Of a stretch of DNA of 64,000 nt, positions 16,970 through 25,310 are shown piece after piece. Both the position numbers and the translations under genes were made by a program. Location of the stretch: positions 1 to 64,000 of the forward strand of contig NZ_BAABHD010000082.1 of the NCBI RefSeq assembly GCF_039541915.1, read 5' to 3'. This stretch comes from Nibrella saemangeumensis (lineage in GTDB: Bacteria > Bacteroidota > Bacteroidia > Cytophagales > Spirosomataceae). Numbering within the stretch: position 1 is the first letter of the stretch; each line of letters opens with the position of its first letter. The notes below the pieces were generated by a model. The model ran no database searches and was not told the DNA's origin. It saw only the letters and a list, made by a program, of their open reading frames with translations.

Positions 16970-18193
16970 ATGCGGAATAAACCCTTCACCTACGAAAACG
17001 GCATTGTGGCCCTGATGGCGCTGACGTTTGGCTGTTTGTTTTTTGACCGGCTGGCGCTGAATTTTCTCATCCCCTACGTCGCGAAGGATCTGGATCTGAG
17101 CGATACGCAAATCGGTTTGCTGGCGGGGGCTTTGTCGCTGGCCTGGGCGCTGTCGAGCTATTTTTCGACGGCCTGGGCGGAGGCTAATAACAAGAAAAAA
17201 GGGGTTTTCCTGGTCGCCGTCGTTACGTTTTCGTTGTGTTCGGTGGGGTCGGGTTTGGCCGTTTCCTTTGGTACACTGCTGCTGGCCCGGCTGATTATGG
17301 GTTTCTCCGAAGGCGCTGTGATTCCGCTGGCGCAGAACTTTGTCGAACGCGAGTCGTCCCCGCATCGATTAGGGCTGAATGCCGGTATTTTGCAAGGAGT
17401 TGGGTCGGCTCTGTTCGGGTCGATTCTGGCTCCGGTTATTCTGGTGCAGATTGCCGAAAATATTGGCTGGCGTAATGCCTTCTACATCGCCGGAGTACCA
17501 GGTCTGCTGTTGGGGCTGGTTGCGTGGAAATTTATCAGAAAATCTACGGCGGAAAGCACCGTCGGCAAAAATACATCATCGACCGGCTTTGCGGAATTGC
17601 TACAATACAACAATGTCCGCTGGGGCATTGCGGTGGCCTGCTGCGTGTTTGGGTGGTGGTTTGCTACGCTGCCGTTTATCGCCAAATACTTTGTCGATGT
17701 ACAGGGTATGAGCCCAGACCAAATGGGCCAGACCATGGGCCTGTTGGGCGTCTCCGGATTACTCTCCTCTATAATTGTTCCGGCGCTGTCGGACCGGATC
17801 GGGCGTAAGCCGGTCATGTTTATGTTTATGGGACTGGGGGCACTGTACCCTGTCTCCGTTTATTTTCTGAGTGGCTCGGCGTTTCAGTTGCCGGCCATGT
17901 TCATTACCTATTTCATGATGGGCTGTATTGCCATGATAGCCGCCGTAATACCGTCGGAAGCCGTTCCCGAACACCTTAGAGCAAAGGCAATGGGCTTAAC
18001 CATGGGCGTCGGTGAAATTGTGGGCGGAGTGCTGGTGCCCGCGCTGTCCGGTGTGCTATCCGATACCATTGACCCCTCGGCGTTTCTGTGGGTGTCAGCG
18101 TCGCTGGCCGCTCTGGGACTGCTTTTTGTCACGAGGCTTCACGAAAGTCTCAAAAGCCGGATTATACAAGAAGAACTTATACTTAATTCCTGA
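16970..18193 (+). CDS. MFS permease, aromatic-acid/anion symporter type
   Basis: A 407-residue inner-membrane transporter with twelve hydrophobic helices by eye. The loop between helices 2 and 3 is shortened (STAWAEANNKKKG). RLIMGFSEGAVIPLAQNFV in helix 4 matches the ACS/AAHS type of MFS proteins, and SDRIGRKPVMFMFM is the signature loop of the second half. These subfamilies carry organic anions, including aromatic acids. It lies between the TonB receptor and a secreted glycosidase, so import of the aglycone or a glycoside across the inner membrane is the likely role. The transported compound is inferred. Confidence 0.75.
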   Translation: MRNKPFTYENGIVALMALTFGCLFFDRLALNFLIPYVAKDLDLSDTQIGLLAGALSLAWALSSYFSTAWAEANNKKKGVFLVAVVTFSLCSVGSGLAVSFGTLLLARLIMGFSEGAVIPLAQNFVERESSPHRLGLNAGILQGVGSALFGSILAPVILVQIAENIGWRNAFYIAGVPGLLLGLVAWKFIRKSTAESTVGKNTSSTGFAELLQYNNVRWGIAVACCVFGWWFATLPFIAKYFVDVQGMSPDQMGQTMGLLGVSGLLSSIIVPALSDRIGRKPVMFMFMGLGALYPVSVYFLSGSAFQLPAMFITYFMMGCIAMIAAVIPSEAVPEHLRAKAMGLTMGVGEIVGGVLVPALSGVLSDTIDPSAFLWVSASLAALGLLFVTRLHESLKSRIIQEELILNS

Positions 18194-18197
18194 CCCA

Positions 18198-20219
18198 ATG
18201 AAGAACGTCGTTGCGGGTATTGCTTCCCTGTGTTTAGTAACCCCTTTCGCACTTGCGCAGAAACCCGCTCAGCCGGTGTTGGGCAAACGCAGTGCCGAGG
18301 TCATAACTGACAAATCGCTGCAGTTTAAAGACCTCAACAAAAACAAAAAGCTCGATAAGTACGAAGACTGGCGACTGCCCGTTGAGGTTCGGGTCAACGA
18401 CCTGCTGTCGCAGATGACGCTGGAGGAGAAAATCGGCTTTATGCTCATCAGCACCACCCGCATGGGCGGTGATAATGCGTTTGGACCCAATGCGAGCGGA
18501 GCCAGAGCCCAGATTACGAGCGCGTTTAACGAGGAGGATATGGTGACGACGAACAATATCTTTACCCGCAAGCCGCTGCCCGCCCCTATGATGTCGGCGG
18601 CTGGCACTACCAAAGGTATCATGCAGGCTCACCTGCGGCACTTCATCCTCCGCGCCAACACGGCACCGCGCACCATTGCGGAGTGGGCCAACAACCTGCA
18701 GGCCCTTTGCGAAACCTCCCGGCTTGGTATTCCGGCCATTGTGGCGTCCAACCCCCGAAACCATATCACCATTGATGCCGCCGTTGGCCTGAGCGTGGGC
18801 ACAACGGCGTTTTCCAAATGGCCGGGTGAACTGGGCTTATCGGCTATGCATGATCTGAAACTCACCCGTGAGTTTGCCGATATTGCCCGGCAGGAGTGGT
18901 CGGCGGTGGGTCTTCGTAAAGGCTATATGTACATGGCCGACCTCGCTACCGAACCCCGCTGGCAACGCATCGAAGGCACCTTCGGCGAAGATGCTGACTG
19001 GGCAGCCAATATGATTCGCGAAGTAGTGCTGGGTTTCCAGGGCACTAAACTGGGCAACGGGTCTGTCGCCATGACGACCAAACACTTCCCCGGTGGCGGA
19101 CCGCAGGAGGGTGGGCAGGACTCCCATTTCGACTGGGGTAAGTTCGCGCACTATCCCGGAGGTATGTTCGATTATCACGTGAAGCCGTTCAAAGCCGCGA
19201 TAGAAGCCGGAACCTCATCCATTATGCCGTATTACTCCAGTCCTAAAGGCAAAGAGTTTGAAGAAGTCGGTTTCTCGTACAACAAAGCCATCATTCAGGA
19301 CCTGCTGCGGAAGAAACTGGGCTTCAAAGGCATTGTCAACTCCGATACCGGACCCATTGAAATGATGCCCTGGGGTGTCGAAAACCTGTCGCTCCACCAG
19401 CGCTACCAGAAAGCGATCGAGGCTGGTGTCGATATCTTCTCCGGAACGGCCGACCCTACCATCCTGCTGGAAACCGTGAAGCAGGGTCTGGTTTCGGAAG
19501 CCCGCATTAACGAGTCGGTGGCCCGCCTGCTGAAAGAGAAATTTGAGCTGGGCTTGTTTGAAAACCCGTACGTGGATGTAGAGAAAGCGGAAAAGCTGGT
19601 CGGTAACGCGGAGTTCCAGAAAAAGGCGGACCTGGCCCACCGCAAGTCCATCGTGCTGCTGAAGAACGACGCGAAACTGCTGCCGCTGGCTCCCAAAACA
19701 AAAGTGTATTTTGAAACCTATTACGACAACGGGCGGAACAACAACCCCATCAGCGTGCTGAAGCCGGCCAATAACCCCGCGTTTGAGTTTGTATCGACCA
19801 AAGAAGAAGCCGATGTGGTGCTGGTATGGCTCGTCCCCAACGGGGGCGGCTTGTTCAGTTCAGCCGGCAAATCCATTGAACTAAGCTTATCGAAGAACCG
19901 GGTTGATGTCAAACACATTAACGACCTCATTAAAGGCAAACCGTCCATCATTGCTGTCAATTTCTCCAATCCCTGGGTGCTGGATGAACTGGACGGCGCA
20001 TCGACCAAAACCGTGCTGGCAACGTTTGGGGCAACCCCGGAAGCGCTGCTCGACATCGTGAGCGGAGCGTATAAACCCACCGGTAAACTGCCGTTTACCA
20101 TACCGGTCTCCCAAAAAGCAGTCGACGAAAACAAATCCGATGTGCCGGGATCTCAGGAGCCCAACGGCTACGCACTCTTCAAGTTCGGGCACGGCCTGAG
20201 CTACCAGACCGGTCAATAA
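18198..20219 (+). CDS. Secreted glycoside hydrolase family 3 enzyme
   Basis: A 673-residue beta-glucosidase-type GH3 protein: signal peptide at 1-20 (ASLCLVTPFALAQ), N-terminal barrel domain (VNDLLSQMTLEEKIGFML, KHFPGGGPQEGG), likely nucleophile Asp in GFKGIVNSDTGP, and a C-terminal alpha/beta sandwich from about 470 (KSIVLLKNDAKLLPLAP, KLPFTIP). Residues 45-56 (DLNKNKKLDKYE) form a complete EF-hand-like calcium loop between the signal peptide and the barrel. The open frame extends back into the MFS gene, but the ATG at 18198, 4 bp after its stop, gives the signal peptide. It has no Fn3 domain, unlike the second GH3 at 32950. Confidence 0.88.
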   Translation: MKNVVAGIASLCLVTPFALAQKPAQPVLGKRSAEVITDKSLQFKDLNKNKKLDKYEDWRLPVEVRVNDLLSQMTLEEKIGFMLISTTRMGGDNAFGPNASGARAQITSAFNEEDMVTTNNIFTRKPLPAPMMSAAGTTKGIMQAHLRHFILRANTAPRTIAEWANNLQALCETSRLGIPAIVASNPRNHITIDAAVGLSVGTTAFSKWPGELGLSAMHDLKLTREFADIARQEWSAVGLRKGYMYMADLATEPRWQRIEGTFGEDADWAANMIREVVLGFQGTKLGNGSVAMTTKHFPGGGPQEGGQDSHFDWGKFAHYPGGMFDYHVKPFKAAIEAGTSSIMPYYSSPKGKEFEEVGFSYNKAIIQDLLRKKLGFKGIVNSDTGPIEMMPWGVENLSLHQRYQKAIEAGVDIFSGTADPTILLETVKQGLVSEARINESVARLLKEKFELGLFENPYVDVEKAEKLVGNAEFQKKADLAHRKSIVLLKNDAKLLPLAPKTKVYFETYYDNGRNNNPISVLKPANNPAFEFVSTKEEADVVLVWLVPNGGGLFSSAGKSIELSLSKNRVDVKHINDLIKGKPSIIAVNFSNPWVLDELDGASTKTVLATFGATPEALLDIVSGAYKPTGKLPFTIPVSQKAVDENKSDVPGSQEPNGYALFKFGHGLSYQTGQ

Positions 20220-20237
20220 CCGGACCAATACGTACAC

Positions 20238-21284
20238 ATGCTGATTCGACACAACGCACCCAACCCGCTCAAAAACTGGCAGGTCAACCGCAACGACATC
20301 CGCTTTCTGGGCCGGAACCTGCAACGGCCGGAGTGCATCCTGACCGAACCCGACGGCACGGTCTGGTCGGCCGATGCGCGGGGTGGCCTGGTCCGAATGA
20401 CGCATAGCGGTGAACAGGAAATCATCAACCCGTTTCAGGATACCGGAACCGAGCTCAATACGGCGGATAAGCAAGCCGATTCAGCGCGTTACATCGCATC
20501 GGTGGGTTCGCTCCCCAACGGCGTTTGTTTCGATAGCAACGGTAATTTCATCATTGCCAACTGGGGGACCAACCACCTCGAACGCATGACCCGCGACGGT
20601 CGGATGACGACGCTGCTAACCGAAATCGATGGTCAACCGCTTGGCAAAACCAATTTTCCGCTCCGTGACGCCAAAGGCCGCATCTGGTTTACGGTAACCA
20701 CCCGCACCGAGCCCTGGAGCGACCAGATTAACACCCGCGCCACCGACGGCTACATCGCTCTACTGGACGAGACCGGTGCCCGCATCGTGGCCGAAGGCTT
20801 CTGCGGCACCAACGAAATCCGCTTCGACGACAACGAGGAGTGGCTGTACGTGGTCGAAAGCTCGGCTTGGAAGATTAGTCGCATGCGCGTAAAACCCAAC
20901 GGCGACCTCTACGACCGGGAAACCTACGGCCCCGAACGACTGGACGGCTTTCCGGATGGATTCGCCTTCGACGCTTACGGCAACCTCTGGGTTACGCTCA
21001 TCTTCACCGATGTGCTCGTAGCCATTACCCCCGATGGTGAGGTACTGACTTTACTGGACGACAGCAATCCCGATACCAGGAAGCGGCTGTTTGACGCCTA
21101 CGAAAGCCGCTCTGTTACGCCCGAGATTCTGGCCGCTACGCAGGGAACGATTTGCCCCTGGATGGCCAGTCTGAGTTTCGGCGATACCGATTTGAAAACG
21201 GTGTACCTCGGCAGCTTACGGGGAACAAGCGTGCCCTACTTTCAAAGTCCGGTGTGTGGCCAGAAAATGATTCACTGGCGATGA
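20238..21284 (+). CDS. SMP-30/gluconolactonase-type beta-propeller
   Basis: A 348-residue protein of the SMP-30/gluconolactonase/LRE family, built of repeated propeller blades (PECILTEPDGTVWSADARGG, GVCFDSNGNFIIANWG, NEIRFDDNEEWLYVVESSAW, DGFAFDAYGNLWVTL). Members are metal-dependent lactonases; the Glu of PECI and the Asp of DGFAFD sit where metal ligands are expected. There is no signal peptide, so it is cytoplasmic. It follows the GH3 by 18 bp and overlaps the O-methyltransferase by ATGA. Hydrolysis of a sugar lactone or of a lactone formed during aromatic breakdown are both possible. Confidence 0.8.
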   Translation: MLIRHNAPNPLKNWQVNRNDIRFLGRNLQRPECILTEPDGTVWSADARGGLVRMTHSGEQEIINPFQDTGTELNTADKQADSARYIASVGSLPNGVCFDSNGNFIIANWGTNHLERMTRDGRMTTLLTEIDGQPLGKTNFPLRDAKGRIWFTVTTRTEPWSDQINTRATDGYIALLDETGARIVAEGFCGTNEIRFDDNEEWLYVVESSAWKISRMRVKPNGDLYDRETYGPERLDGFPDGFAFDAYGNLWVTLIFTDVLVAITPDGEVLTLLDDSNPDTRKRLFDAYESRSVTPEILAATQGTICPWMASLSFGDTDLKTVYLGSLRGTSVPYFQSPVCGQKMIHWR

Positions 21285-21940
21285 GCAGCCTGGCTGACTT
21301 AACGGTAATTAGCACTATGAACCTTTCAAAACAGACCGAACTTGTATTGGCTCAATACCATCAGCGGATGGAGGAGGAAGCCCAACTGATGCAATCACTA
21401 CCGCTGGAGGAGGGCATGCGCCGACGGGATGAATTTCTGCTGTCGGTGGGCGAAGAAACCGCTATGCTGCTGTATAGCCTCGTCAAAGCAGCTAAGCCCC
21501 GGATCATTCTCGAAATAGGTACGTCGTACGGTTACTCAACCCTGTGGCTGGCCGAAGCGGCTAATACCTACGACGGTCACGTCATCAGCCTGGAAATGGA
21601 CGCGGCAAAGGCTGACTATGCGCGTCAGAAGATCCGGGAAGCCGGACTGGCCGATAGAGTTGAATTTGTCGTTGGCGATGCGCTGGATTATCTGGCAAAA
21701 ACGGCGCAGACATTCGATTTTGTGCTGGTTGACCTTTGGAAAGAGCTGTACACTCCGAGTTTTGACCTGTTCTTCCCTAAACTTCAGGCCGGAGCTTACG
21801 TCATCAGCGACAACATGCTTTTCCCGCCCCACTCCAAACCGGAAATGGACGTGTACCGAAAACACCTTGCCGATACTCAGGCCTTTGATACAGTGCTCTT
21901 ACCCATCGGCAGCGGCATCGAAATCAGTAAGCGGAGATGA
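21281..21940 (+). CDS. Class I SAM-dependent O-methyltransferase
   Basis: A 219-residue methyltransferase of the catechol/caffeoyl-CoA O-methyltransferase type. The SAM motif is ILEIGTSYGYSTLWLAEA, followed by VISLEMDAAKADYARQKI, VEFVVGDALDYL and VLVDLWKELYTPSFDLFFP. The ATG at 21281 overlaps the stop of the preceding gene (ATGA); an internal ATG at 21317 would give 207 residues. Its own stop overlaps the next gene in the same manner, so translation across the three genes is coupled. In an aromatic-catabolic setting it may methylate a catechol or, less often, transfer a methyl group from a methoxyphenol; direction and substrate are unknown. Confidence 0.78.
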   Translation: MSSLADLTVISTMNLSKQTELVLAQYHQRMEEEAQLMQSLPLEEGMRRRDEFLLSVGEETAMLLYSLVKAAKPRIILEIGTSYGYSTLWLAEAANTYDGHVISLEMDAAKADYARQKIREAGLADRVEFVVGDALDYLAKTAQTFDFVLVDLWKELYTPSFDLFFPKLQAGAYVISDNMLFPPHSKPEMDVYRKHLADTQAFDTVLLPIGSGIEISKRR

Positions 21941-22704
21941 AACGATTTGAGCAAAAGGTAGCCCTGGTCACCGGAGCCGCATCGGGGATTGGCCGCGCTA
22001 CCGCCCTTTCGTTTGCACAGGAAGGTGCCAACGTGGTTTTGGCCGATGTTACTCAGGAAGCCGGAGAAGCCGTCGCGCAGGAAATCAGAGCTTCCGGGGG
22101 CGACGCCTTGTTTGTGCCCTGCAATATCGGCGAGAGAGCCGACATTGTTAACCTCATTCACCAGACAATTCAAACGTTCGGGCGTATTGACTGTGCCGTC
22201 AACTGCGCGGGTATTGCGGGGAAGGTATCCAAACCGGTTCACGAGTACCCGGAAGAAGACTGGCTGCAGCAGATTCAGATTAACCTGGTTGGTACCTGGT
22301 ACTGCGTTAAGTTTCAGCTCGAACAGATGCTGACGCAGGGCGGTGGTACCATTGTCTGTGTTTCGTCGGCGGCCGGTCTGGTGGGGCAACCTGAGAACTC
22401 GCCCTATGCCGCTTCGAAGCATGGGGTAAACGGACTGGTCAAATCGGCCGCTATCGAGTACGCGACGAAAAACATCCGCATCAATGCCGTTTGCCCCACA
22501 GCTATCGAGACGCCCATGATTATGCACGGCCGGCGGAAACTGGCCGAGAACCCGGAAGCGTTGCAGCAGGCCATCAATTTTCAGCGCATGAAACGCATGG
22601 GCCAGCCGCAGGAGGTAGCCGATGTGGCGCTGTGGCTGTGCAGCGACCAATCTTCATTCATTACCGGACACTGCATGGCGGTAGATGGTGGCGCGTTCGC
22701 CTGA
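21937..22704 (+). CDS. Short-chain dehydrogenase/reductase (FabG-like)
   Basis: A classical 255-residue SDR: cofactor motif GAASGIGRA near residue 12, NCAGIAG around residue 90, catalytic Ser in VSSAAG and the YAASKHG tetrad motif, with VDGGAFA at the C-terminus. The acidic residue after the second strand (VVLADVTQ) favours NAD. It is coupled to the O-methyltransferase by ATGA overlap. Oxidation of an alcohol or dihydrodiol in the same pathway is likely, but SDR substrate cannot be read from sequence. Confidence 0.8.
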   Translation: MKRFEQKVALVTGAASGIGRATALSFAQEGANVVLADVTQEAGEAVAQEIRASGGDALFVPCNIGERADIVNLIHQTIQTFGRIDCAVNCAGIAGKVSKPVHEYPEEDWLQQIQINLVGTWYCVKFQLEQMLTQGGGTIVCVSSAAGLVGQPENSPYAASKHGVNGLVKSAAIEYATKNIRINAVCPTAIETPMIMHGRRKLAENPEALQQAINFQRMKRMGQPQEVADVALWLCSDQSSFITGHCMAVDGGAFA

Positions 22705-22775
22705 AAGTAGGCTGGTTCAGCCGCAAAGACGCTGACCTGAGGTCCTACTATTTAAACTTTTGGCTTATTTGCGGT

Positions 22776-23966
22776 ATGGAAGCAGCAATACCGACAGTCA
22801 ATGTGTCAAAGGCCTACCTGGCTACCCGGTTGATTTTTCTGGTCTGTGGCCTGGGTATGTCGAGTTGGGCACCGATGATTCCCCTGGCGAAAGACCGCTT
22901 AGCCCTAAACGACGCCAACCTGGGCTTGTTATTGCTGCTACTGGGTGCCGGGGCTATGCTGATGATGCCAACCTCGGGTTGGCTGGTGAGTCGTTTCGGT
23001 AGCCGCATCGTCATGGCGGGTGCGGGGGTGGTCATGGCGCTTACCCTGCCGCTCCTGCTGATTCTCTCCTCTACGGCGGCTATGGCCGTAACCCTGTTTA
23101 TCTTCGGTGCCAGCATCGGTACAATCGACGTAGCCATGAACGCGCATGGCGTACAGGTGCAGAACCTGTCCGGAAGACCCATCATGTCGTCGTTACATGG
23201 CCTCTTTAGCGTGGGTGGGTTGTTCGGTTCGCTGGGCCTGGGCTTTCTGATTAAGCTGGGCCTGAACCCGGTCTATGCCATTGGCAGTATTGCCACGCTG
23301 ATGATTGTCATTACCCTAACCCAATACAAAGACTTATTTCCTTTAGATATTGAAAAACAGGCGATTGCCCGTTTCTCGGCTCCCAATACGCAGACGACAA
23401 CGAACAATCAGCGCTTCGGCTGGCTGCGCGGCCCGGTCTTGTTTCTGGGGATGATGTGCTTTGCCATTTTTCTGGCCGAAGGAGCCATCCTCGACTGGAG
23501 TGCTATCTTTCTGCGGGACATCAAAGCCATCACGCCGGAGTTTGCGGGAGCGGGTTATGCCGCCTTTTCCATTGCCATGGCCGTAATGCGATTGACCGGC
23601 GACAAACTGGTGGCCCGCCTAAGCGGCAAAACGGTGGTGGTGGGTGGCAGCCTGCTGGGGGCGGTTGGCTTAGGCGTCACCATCCTGAGTCCCTGGGTAT
23701 GGGGCGCTATGGCCGGCTTTGTGCTGCTGGGTTTGGGAGCAGCCAATATCGTACCCATATTTTTCAGTGAAGCGGGCCGGCTACCCGGCATTTCGCCGAC
23801 GGTGAGTATCCCGGCCATAACGACCATCGGGTATACGGGACTACTGGCCGGTCCGGCTTTACTGGGTTTTATCGCCCAGCAGTTTTCCCTGCCTACCGCG
23901 TTCGGCTTCTTAACCGTGCTATTGCTGCTGGTCGCGCTGAGTTATGGTGTGAAAGGGAAAGGCTGA
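22776..23966 (+). CDS. MFS transporter
   Basis: A 396-residue integral membrane protein with about twelve helices, beginning KAYLATRLIFLVCGLGMSSW. The inter-helix loop SRFGSRIVMAGAGV in the first half and a second half with ARLSGKTVVVGGSLLG fit an MFS protein of the sugar/unknown efflux type. The frame extends far upstream into the SDR, but the ATG at 22776 gives a normal N-terminus. It ends the plus-strand block before the AT-rich insert. It may export a metabolite or import a sugar. Confidence 0.72.
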   Translation: MEAAIPTVNVSKAYLATRLIFLVCGLGMSSWAPMIPLAKDRLALNDANLGLLLLLLGAGAMLMMPTSGWLVSRFGSRIVMAGAGVVMALTLPLLLILSSTAAMAVTLFIFGASIGTIDVAMNAHGVQVQNLSGRPIMSSLHGLFSVGGLFGSLGLGFLIKLGLNPVYAIGSIATLMIVITLTQYKDLFPLDIEKQAIARFSAPNTQTTTNNQRFGWLRGPVLFLGMMCFAIFLAEGAILDWSAIFLRDIKAITPEFAGAGYAAFSIAMAVMRLTGDKLVARLSGKTVVVGGSLLGAVGLGVTILSPWVWGAMAGFVLLGLGAANIVPIFFSEAGRLPGISPTVSIPAITTIGYTGLLAGPALLGFIAQQFSLPTAFGFLTVLLLLVALSYGVKGKG

Positions 23967-24041
23967 TACCTGCAAATCGCTTGAGTTAAGGTAGCTAAGA
24001 CTTTCCAAGGCAAGCTTTGATTGACAAAGGAAATTTCAAAA

Positions 24042-24806
24042 ATGGGAAAATCGCTCAAAATAGGCCAAAGAGAATTCAAATTTAAGAAAGACGCAATTGT
24101 CTTTTACAGAACAATTCTCAATGCTTACGACTTCGACCAATCGTTAAATGAAGCTGATTATGGAGCTGTTGTTGACTTACTTCACTATGGTTATATAAAC
24201 CATGCAAGCGCTGACCCGGAAGGCGATGAAGATAACGAAATGGTCGAAAATGAGCCCATTGAAAGCGAAGATGACATTTTCATTGAAGATGTCAAGGTAG
24301 CCCGTGTTCAATTTAACACTAAGTGCTTTGAGGTCTTCTATAGTGACAACACTAGTGCATACATATCCTATCTGATGTTGATTAACAACAAGCAATACGA
24401 CCCGGAAAAGTTGTTTTATGTCGCCTGTAGAAATTCGGTACATACTGATATTTATGCAGTAAAACGTGGATATTTTGATACGCATTCGGTAAAAGGCCAA
24501 GTGAAATGTCAAGAAACAGGTATTTTGTCGACGTGGACTGAGTTAGCTGTCGACCACAGGCAACCTAATACGTTTTCGATAATTGTTGAGCGCTTTAAAG
24601 AGGTGAATAACTTTGATTTGGAAGCAATAGAATATGATTCAAACCAGCACAATCACATCATCTTTAAAGATGAAAATTTGACTCAACGCTTTAGGGATTA
24701 CCATAAGGCCAAGGCGAACTTACGGATTGTTAGAAAAGAGTGTAATTCAAGTCGGTCGGGATTCGCCAGAGTTAAAAAGACGGCCAAAGATTTGACAGTA
24801 AAGTGA
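24042..24806 (+). CDS. DUF3223-like protein with putative HNH-type C-terminal half
   Basis: A 254-residue protein clearly AT-richer than its neighbours. Residues about 1-125 match the DUF3223 pattern: KIGQREFKFKKDAIVFYRTI, ILNAYDFDQSLNEAD, LLHYGYINHA, then CFEVFYSDNTSAYISY after an acidic insert. Residues about 150-254 carry VKCQETG, a VDHRQPNTFSIIVERF segment, FRDYHKAKANLRIVRKECN and a final basic stretch. Bacterial DUF3223 proteins with such a C-terminus look like HNH-type nucleases, the VDH being the candidate catalytic histidine. A TTG start at 24021 is possible, but ATG at 24042 fits better. No partner gene lies beside it. Nuclease function is inference. Confidence 0.55.
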   Translation: MGKSLKIGQREFKFKKDAIVFYRTILNAYDFDQSLNEADYGAVVDLLHYGYINHASADPEGDEDNEMVENEPIESEDDIFIEDVKVARVQFNTKCFEVFYSDNTSAYISYLMLINNKQYDPEKLFYVACRNSVHTDIYAVKRGYFDTHSVKGQVKCQETGILSTWTELAVDHRQPNTFSIIVERFKEVNNFDLEAIEYDSNQHNHIIFKDENLTQRFRDYHKAKANLRIVRKECNSSRSGFARVKKTAKDLTVK

Positions 24807-25200
24807 GAGTGGAGAGTCTCCACCGGGCTACAGGCAGCACCTCGCAGATTTAATCTTTGCAACCCAACCGGCTGGCCATATTAGTCAACGCTCCCTACTG
24901 TCGCCAGTGACACTCATGGTTGTTGGTTAAACTGGATGCACTATCTAAGCATCTGATGTCTGGACAGCTACGAGCTGGAGGTCACCCCATCTTCTTCATA
25001 CCCGTCTATCCAGTAGACTAAATGTTAGATACGGTCCGCCGTGCGCTTGGACATCATTACCGCAGTCAATCAGGTCCGGCATCTAGCGATAAATAGCCTA
25101 CCTTCCCAATAACGCACGTATAGTCAGTAGCTTACGGTTAATACGTATTCTGCGTGCAGCGGTTTCACGATGTACCTGGAGTGAGGGGTTTCTTGTTAAT
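24807..25200. other. Non-coding stretch of about 390 bases
   Basis: Between the DUF3223-like gene and the conserved promoter element no frame longer than about 60 codons with protein-like composition was found. A short GTGGAG/CTCCAC hairpin right after the stop may be a weak terminator. No tRNA cloverleaf, IS end or repeat was recognised. It may be flank acquired with the AT-rich gene. Confidence 0.4.
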
Positions 25201-25278
25201 CTTCGGCAAAATTGCCGGATTTTGCATAGTTTCTGCCGCTTTCCGCCTGTAATAAGGCTTACTATCTCATTAGTTTTG
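25201..25278 (+). promoter_or_regulatory. Conserved operator-promoter element, copy 2 (ring-cleavage operon)
   Basis: The element reads cttcggcaaaattgccggat and continues tttgcatagtttctgccg, matching copy 1 at 13797 with only a few differences. The TGCCG words at 25213-25217 and 25234-25238 are 21 bp apart, and gcatagtt lies 47 bp before the -7 box TAGTTTTG (25271-25278), both identical to copy 1. The left part also forms a palindrome, CGGCAAAATTGCCG. The dioxygenase ATG follows 32 bases after the -7 box. Confidence 0.65.
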
Positions 25279-25310
25279 CAATATAAAATAGCCAAATAAT
25301 TGTACGGTAT

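Noticed and set aside
18012..18197. Longer start of the first GH3 gene
   Set aside because: It would lie in the MFS gene in another frame; the ATG at 18198 yields a signal peptide.
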